Shown here: positions 15,538-19,239 of the stretch, in pieces
Position numbering within the stretch: position 1 is the first letter of the stretch
Layout of the letters: each line of letters begins with the position of its first letter
From: JBNNGK01 sp050268245
GTDB lineage: Bacteria > Pseudomonadota > Gammaproteobacteria > Enterobacterales > Enterobacteriaceae
NCBI RefSeq assembly: GCF_050268245.1
Contig: NZ_JBNNGK010000029.1
Span: forward strand, 1-19,239
Length of the DNA stretch: 19,239 bases
Direction of reading: 5' to 3'
The notes under the pieces: model-generated
What the model saw: only the letters and a program-made list of their open reading frames with translations
Databases searched by the model: none
Told to the model about the DNA's origin: nothing
Program-made: the position numbers and the translations under genes

Positions 15538-16049
15538 ACACACCTGAATTAGTGCGTTGGAAAGTTGGGCATAAAATTTTTTTTCTATTTATTCAAGCCG
15601 CATTGATGTCGTTACACAATGCAGAAATTTATTTAACGCAGAAAAAAAAGCACGACGGTATGCTTTCGTTAAAAAATGCGGCCAGCATGATGAGAGCATC
15701 AGCCTTGGCGATGCGATATAGCGCTGACTTCAAGAAGGAAAGCTATGAGAACCTTATCCGACCGTCGATGCCAGAACGCTTTAGTGGCCTGGGTAGTATG
15801 GACCATGCATATTTAGTTAAAATAATGACACGGATAAAAAAGAATAAAGAAAATATGCACAGTTTCTTTGGCACTGCCTATGATGATTTTGTGATATCGG
15901 TACAACAAGCCTATGATGCCCATATCTTTGTTTGCGAGCAATTTGTTGTTAATCAGAAAAGTTTAAGAAGCGCACAAGCGCACTCTGTAGCAACAGAAGT
16001 ATTAACTGATTTTAAAATAAAACGTCTTTCCTCTCTTCAGCCCAAATAA
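15534..16049 (+). CDS. Unrecognised helical protein, second gene of the cluster
   Basis: I do not recognise this 171-aa protein. It is basic and appears almost wholly alpha-helical, with regular amphipathic stretches (about 12-34, 42-64, 90-108, 115-140, 145-162). It lacks a signal peptide; the hydrophobic segment IFFLFIQAALMSL (about 15-27) is short for a membrane span. Several His, Glu and Tyr residues lie in these helices, but I cannot point to a metal-binding motif. The start overlaps the preceding stop by 4 nt and has a near-perfect Shine-Dalgarno (AAGGAGG). The next gene, the decarboxylase, begins 16 bp later. Possible roles include a partner of the upstream protein or a helical-bundle enzyme; none is supported by sequence alone. 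Confidence 0.75.
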   Translation: MNTPELVRWKVGHKIFFLFIQAALMSLHNAEIYLTQKKKHDGMLSLKNAASMMRASALAMRYSADFKKESYENLIRPSMPERFSGLGSMDHAYLVKIMTRIKKNKENMHSFFGTAYDDFVISVQQAYDAHIFVCEQFVVNQKSLRSAQAHSVATEVLTDFKIKRLSSLQPK

Positions 16050-16065
16050 TCCTTGGCGGAAAAAC

Positions 16066-17430
16066 ATGTTTAATCAAGAAGAAATTGATTTGTTAGCCAG
16101 ACAGGTTTCTCAATTGGATGCCCGTTTCTCCATGCTACCCGCCTATGCGGAAACCGTATCGCTGCCAGAAATGGAAAACGTCTTAGGTGAGTTATCGTTA
16201 CGAATGGCCGATAACTACCCTTATTTTCATCCGTTTTATCTCGGACAGATGTTAAAACCGCCGCATCCCATTGCGCGTCTTGCTTATTCGCTATGCCTGT
16301 ATATCAACCCGAATAATCACGCACTTGATGGTGGGAGGGCAACTTCGGCACTTGAAAAAGAAGCCGTTGCTGAAATAGCCAAAATGGTAGGATGGCATGA
16401 ACACCTTGGCCATCTCACCAGCGGTGGAACGTTCGCTAATTTAGAAGCACTCTGGATTGCCAGAAAACTCGCCCCCGGAAAGTCAGTCGCGGCCTCTGAA
16501 CTTGCCCATTACACGCATCAACGTATTAGCCAAGTATTAGAAATTGAATTTGAGAAAATCCCCTGCGATACCCTCGGCCGAATGGATATCGCGGAGCTGG
16601 AAGCAAGATTAAAACAAGGCCACATTGGCACGGTCGTGGTGACATTAGGCACTACCGCCATGGGCACGTTAGATCCATTAGATGCGATTATCGCCTTACA
16701 GCGTCAATATTCTTTTAGAATTCACATCGATGCTGCATACGGTGGTTATTTTACACTGTGCACACAGCTCCCCGATGAAAACCGAAAAATCTTTGATGCG
16801 CTCCATCAGGCTGATTCTATTGTTATCGATCCCCACAAGCATGGAATGCAACCCTATGGTTGCGGGTGCATCTTGTTTAAAAATCCAGCGGTGGGGAAAT
16901 ATTATAAACATGATTCACCTTACACCTATTTTAGCTCTAACGAGTTGCATTTAGGCGAGATTAGCCTGGAATGCTCACGGGCTGGCGCTTCAGCTGGGGC
17001 GCTCTGGGCAACGCAAAAGCTGCTACCGCTCACCCGCGATGGACAATTTGCCGCCGCGCTACAATGCTCAAGAGACGCCGCTCTGTCACTTTTTCATTGG
17101 CTAAATGAACAAGCAGATTGCGTAACGGTGTTACCCCCTTCGCTCGACATCGTTTTATGGTATGTGCCTGACACCAGCGCAGAAACCAGCTCTGCGCTAT
17201 CACAAAAGATTTTTGATAAAGCGGCAGAAATTAATCTTCACCTCGCCTTAGTACGCGTTTCGCGAAAGCTGCTACAAAATCGGGTTACGTCAGACAATAC
17301 GTTTTGGGATGCCGATAGCGTGTTATGCCTACGCGTTTGTCTGATGAAGCCAACACATAAAACCTGGCTGCCCCGTATCCTATCGCATCTGCGTTCCGCG
17401 ATGAATGAAGCGATAAACGCGCGCACATAA
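16066..17430 (+). CDS. PLP-dependent group II amino-acid decarboxylase
   Basis: This is a fold-type I pyridoxal-phosphate decarboxylase of the glutamate/aromatic amino-acid decarboxylase superfamily, 454 aa, expected to turn an L-amino acid into its amine plus CO2 in the cytoplasm. Visible motifs are TSGGTFANLEAL (118-129) for phosphate binding and H148 or H151 in SELAHYTHQR, where the ring-stacking His is expected. D222 in HIDAAYGG would hold the pyridine nitrogen, and K258 in DPHKHGMQPYGCG would form the Schiff base. The length lies between archaeal MfnA-type tyrosine decarboxylases and the longer diaminobutyrate enzymes, and I cannot assign a substrate. The C-terminal third is intact. The ATG at 16066 follows GGCGGA and is 16 bp after the previous gene. 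GC content is higher than in the two genes before it, hinting at mixed origins. Confidence 0.9.
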   Translation: MFNQEEIDLLARQVSQLDARFSMLPAYAETVSLPEMENVLGELSLRMADNYPYFHPFYLGQMLKPPHPIARLAYSLCLYINPNNHALDGGRATSALEKEAVAEIAKMVGWHEHLGHLTSGGTFANLEALWIARKLAPGKSVAASELAHYTHQRISQVLEIEFEKIPCDTLGRMDIAELEARLKQGHIGTVVVTLGTTAMGTLDPLDAIIALQRQYSFRIHIDAAYGGYFTLCTQLPDENRKIFDALHQADSIVIDPHKHGMQPYGCGCILFKNPAVGKYYKHDSPYTYFSSNELHLGEISLECSRAGASAGALWATQKLLPLTRDGQFAAALQCSRDAALSLFHWLNEQADCVTVLPPSLDIVLWYVPDTSAETSSALSQKIFDKAAEINLHLALVRVSRKLLQNRVTSDNTFWDADSVLCLRVCLMKPTHKTWLPRILSHLRSAMNEAINART

Positions 17431-17477
17431 ACAAAATAAAGACCTAAACCCTCAATCAGCGAAACGGAGAACAGAGT

Positions 17478-18137
17478 GTGAAAACAGAACAGCCGAACTT
17501 TACTTATCAGTTACTCAATCAGGCAACTAGCTCACAGGCTATCGATTGTTTGTGTAGCGTATTTAGCACACATGAGCCACTAGGCAAGGCATTAGGCATA
17601 CGCGCAGACGAGTTAAGGCCTTTCGTTACCGATTTGGTACATTACGCCGTCGAAAACCAATTATCCTGGGTTGCAATACATGAAGCATCATCACGTCTGG
17701 CAGGAGTGAAAATATTTACCGATTTCGAACATGACTTTATTCCCGATGATTATAACAACGAGAAATTGGATACCATCTTCAAATTTTTACACTCGATTTA
17801 TGATTATAAAAAAAATGATGAAGGTCTAGAAAATAATAAATTATTGCACTGTTGGATGACGGCCGTTTGGCCTGAGTTTCAACGCCAAGGTGTATTAAGA
17901 AAAATGTATCAAATGGGAGCAAGTTGGGCATACAAGCAAGGATATCGCCATTGTATTTCAGAAGTGACGAGCCAATACAATCTTGCATTTTTAGAAAAGG
18001 AAACAGAGGTAACCCAACTCAACACGCTACATTACGCCCAATATGAAACACAAGGGACTTACCCTTTCCTCGCGGCTGAAGATAGCAAGATGTGTGTGTT
18101 GTGCCGATATCTCCTCAAAGATACAGTGGCGGCATAA
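17478..18137 (+). CDS. GNAT-like N-acetyltransferase, possibly arylalkylamine type
   Basis: This 219-aa protein reads as a GCN5-related acetyltransferase. The acetyl-CoA motif A region is residues 127-143 (MTAVWPEFQRQGVLRKM), where QRQGVL replaces the usual Q/R-x-x-G-x-G/A, so the last Gly is lost. The N-terminal FSTHEPLGKALG (29-40) resembles the motif near the start of insect and nematode arylalkylamine N-acetyltransferases. That likeness is from memory and suggests an amine acceptor. The GTG at 17478 is the start, with GGAG about 9 nt upstream. It lies 47 bp after the decarboxylase on the same strand, so amine produced by one enzyme could be acetylated by the other. There is no obvious terminator directly downstream. 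Substrate and acyl donor are unproven. Confidence 0.72.
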   Translation: MKTEQPNFTYQLLNQATSSQAIDCLCSVFSTHEPLGKALGIRADELRPFVTDLVHYAVENQLSWVAIHEASSRLAGVKIFTDFEHDFIPDDYNNEKLDTIFKFLHSIYDYKKNDEGLENNKLLHCWMTAVWPEFQRQGVLRKMYQMGASWAYKQGYRHCISEVTSQYNLAFLEKETEVTQLNTLHYAQYETQGTYPFLAAEDSKMCVLCRYLLKDTVAA

Positions 18138-18669
18138 CGCGTTGAGTCTCTTTCGAGTACAAAACAGGCGCTGTGTTTACCGGTTTTATTTAATTAAGGT
18201 CAGCATCGGCGACGAGGCTCGTGCTGGCCTACACGGATCGATAAGTGGCCGTTCCGCTGCTGTTCGGCATGGATTGCCCTCCCCTTCATCAATAATTAGC
18301 CTGTACTCTGGATCGAAATGCTGCGCTGGGGCATTATCGTTAAAACGTAATGAGCAATTCTCTGCGATGATTTAGGCTATCTGTTGCTCTGAGCCAATCC
18401 TGATGTATAGGTAACATTTTTTCATGAAACAAAACGACGCAAAAAACTCGCTCACTCTCTATGGCATTAAAATACATTGAATATTAAACAAACTTTTCGT
18501 ACTTTCATTTTTCGTCGAGTAAAGAAGTAATTAAAATCAGTATATTCATAAAGTTACGGATTCGCATTCAACATAAACGACTTCAACCATAACATTCCAC
18601 AGCCCTGTTTTATGCATTATGCTTACGCACTTCTGTTGAACAGCTATGTCCATCAATTATGGATAATAA

Positions 18670-18831
18670 ATGAACACACTAGCATCTTGGAACGATGGAC
18701 TTCCAGCACACCAAGTAGCTCGTCTTGGAGCAGTCATAGTCGCAATTGTAGTTATGCTAACCCGTATCTTCCTGCTGGATCTGATGTACAAAACATCATA
18801 TGGATATGTGAGTAACTCCCATTTGCTGTGA
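18670..18831 (+). CDS. Possible 53-residue single-span membrane peptide
   Basis: The frame encodes a short polar N-terminus (MNTLASWNDGLPAHQ), a strongly hydrophobic segment at about 18-38 (RLGAVIVAIVVMLTRIFLLD) and a short Tyr/Ser tail. This is the layout of a small inner-membrane protein. The ribosome binding site is weak (GGA 7 nt upstream). Another frame (18612-18815) is open over the same bases but is Ser-rich and less protein-like. I know no named family for it. The 3' end runs into a perfect 16-bp inverted repeat. Hydrophobic peptides beside hairpins include type I toxins, but nothing here proves that. Confidence 0.4.
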   Translation: MNTLASWNDGLPAHQVARLGAVIVAIVVMLTRIFLLDLMYKTSYGYVSNSHLL

Positions 18832-18855
18832 TTTATCCTCAAATGGGAGTTACTC
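18810..18855. repeat. Perfect 16-bp inverted repeat (hairpin)
   Basis: GAGTAACTCCCATTTG at 18810-18825 and CAAATGGGAGTTACTC at 18840-18855 are exact reverse complements around a 14-nt loop. The left arm overlaps the last codons of the small peptide frame. No T run follows on either strand, so it is not a standard terminator. It could be an RNA processing or regulatory stem or a protein site. Confidence 0.85.
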
Positions 18856-18951
18856 GTTGAATGATAGTTTTCTAAGGATTGCTTTCTAAAAAAGTTGAGT
18901 TTACAGCCTGACAACAACTACCCAGCCTTAAGGTGCTTTGTCAAAAGTATG

Positions 18952-18973
18952 AAAGAGGCTAGTTAGCCTCTTT
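18952..18973 (-). terminator. Hairpin terminator downstream of the DUF2188 gene
   Basis: AAAGAGGCT (18952-18960) and AGCCTCTTT (18965-18973) form a 9-bp stem with a 4-nt loop, rich in A on one side and T on the other. It lies 25 bp past the stop of the minus-strand DUF2188 remnant and can act in both directions. Confidence 0.6.
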
Positions 18974-18997
18974 GGTATCACTGAAAAATGCTAATGC

Positions 18998-19159
18998 TCA
19001 ACCTTTTGGTGGGTAAGGATCTTTCCCGTGTGAATCTTTATCCCGGATCTGCCCGTTAGGTCGATGAATGACCAGCTCGCTACCCTGGTTCTGTGCAATC
19101 GTGCGACCTGCGTCAATCGCTTCCTGCTGCGTGTGGTGGGTTGAAGTGTAGTGGCACAC
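18998..19159 (-). pseudogene. DUF2188-type small protein, 5' end removed by an insertion sequence
   Basis: The C-terminal 53 or so residues are typical of the DUF2188 family, small soluble enterobacterial proteins of unknown function: TQQEAIDAGRTIAQNQ, then SELVIHRPNGQIRDKDS and the PPKG end. Family members are about 70-80 aa with an N-terminal strand region ending in a TSTH-like motif. Here the family sequence stops just upstream of YTSTH (about 19159), where DNA of an insertion sequence begins. The open frame continues into the element to 19195 and would give a chimeric N-terminus (MMIPPLFRWPNS), which is not native. The gene is thus probably inactive, though a fusion product could in principle be translated. 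Confidence 0.75.
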
Positions 19160-19239
19160 TGAATTTGGCCACCTGAATAGAGGTGGTATCATCACCTCAC
19201 AGTCAAAACAGGTGACATTATGACCGGACGTAACAGACG
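19160..19239 (+). mobile_element. Left end of an insertion sequence, probably IS3 family (partial)
   Basis: The element seems to begin with TGAATTTGGCCACCTGAATA at 19160, interrupting the DUF2188 gene. A short inverted repeat follows (AGGTG at 19181-19185 and CACCT at 19193-19197). A transposase-like start lies at 19220. The terminal sequence resembles, from memory, ends of IS3-family elements with the orfA/orfB layout found in enterobacteria. The right end and target duplication are outside the window, so family and exact boundary are tentative. Confidence 0.6.
19220..19239 (+). CDS. Start of a transposase-type gene (partial)
   Basis: An ATG at 19220, preceded by AGGTGA, opens a frame beginning MTGRNR that runs off the window end. 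Its position 60 bp inside the presumed IS end is where an IS3-type orfA usually starts. Too little is visible to identify it from the protein. Confidence 0.5.

Larger units (their letters stand above)
18138..18997. other. Long stretch with gene relics and hairpins, no intact conserved gene
   Basis: About 860 bp. The first part (18138-18375) is less AT-rich. On the minus strand, 18371-18186 is an open frame with no usable start that reads protein-like (SLRFNDNAPAQHFDPEYRL, then IIDEGEGNPC), so it could be a gene fragment. 18376-18660 is very AT-rich with no feature I can support. The remainder holds a possible 53-codon gene and two hairpins, listed separately. Confidence 0.5.

Noticed and set aside
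18612..18815. 67-codon frame overlapping the small membrane peptide
   Set aside because: The Ser-rich second half looks like out-of-frame reading of the hydrophobic peptide, and no ribosome binding site is present.
1..19239. CRISPR array or rRNA/tRNA genes
   Set aside because: No regularly spaced repeats and no recognisable rRNA or tRNA sequence were seen on either strand.

Overview
The window looks like chromosome of an enterobacterium of the Serratia/Yersinia type. The evidence is close protein similarity, from memory, to Escherichia coli NudK, NapFDAGHBC, NarQ, NarP and AcrD, combined with a gene order that differs from E. coli. There nudK, aegA, narQ and acrD are neighbours, while nap and narP lie elsewhere with the ccm genes. 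Here the whole nap operon sits between nudK and narQ, with narP directly after narQ. I lean towards Serratia, but the genus is an inference.

Region 1 (20-9616) is a nitrate respiration module. On the minus strand nudK is followed upstream by the seven-gene operon napF-D-A-G-H-B-C, with genes overlapping or nearly touching, closed by a strong terminator. NapA is the periplasmic Mo-bisMGD nitrate reductase and NapB its dihaem partner. NapC is the tetrahaem quinol dehydrogenase, and NapG/NapH form a second quinol route. NapD is the Tat chaperone and NapF a cytoplasmic Fe-S accessory protein. Divergently transcribed narQ and narP encode the nitrate/nitrite sensor kinase and response regulator. 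The shared intergenic region holds a 7-2-7 NarP/NarL-type site and a half-degenerate FNR-type site, so sensor, regulator and target operon lie in one locus.

Region 2 (9617-13523) holds a small winged-helix-type protein on the minus strand and, divergently, the RND efflux pump gene acrD with its own terminator. The 413-bp spacer carries a partial BaeR-box match.

Region 3 (13524-19159) is visibly AT-rich and has the look of acquired DNA lying downstream of acrD. It contains an extended-SDR epimerase/dehydratase-like gene, then a compact four-gene run. That run is two small unrecognised proteins that overlap by 4 nt, a PLP-dependent group II amino-acid decarboxylase, and a GNAT-like N-acetyltransferase with a GTG start. 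The combination suggests a small pathway that decarboxylates an amino acid and acylates the amine. This is the best candidate for an undescribed system, though product and substrate are unknown. After it come about 860 bp with only gene relics, a possible 53-residue membrane peptide and hairpins.

The right edge (18998-19239) is a DUF2188-type gene that has lost its N-terminus to an insertion sequence, probably IS3 family, whose left end and transposase start run out of the window.
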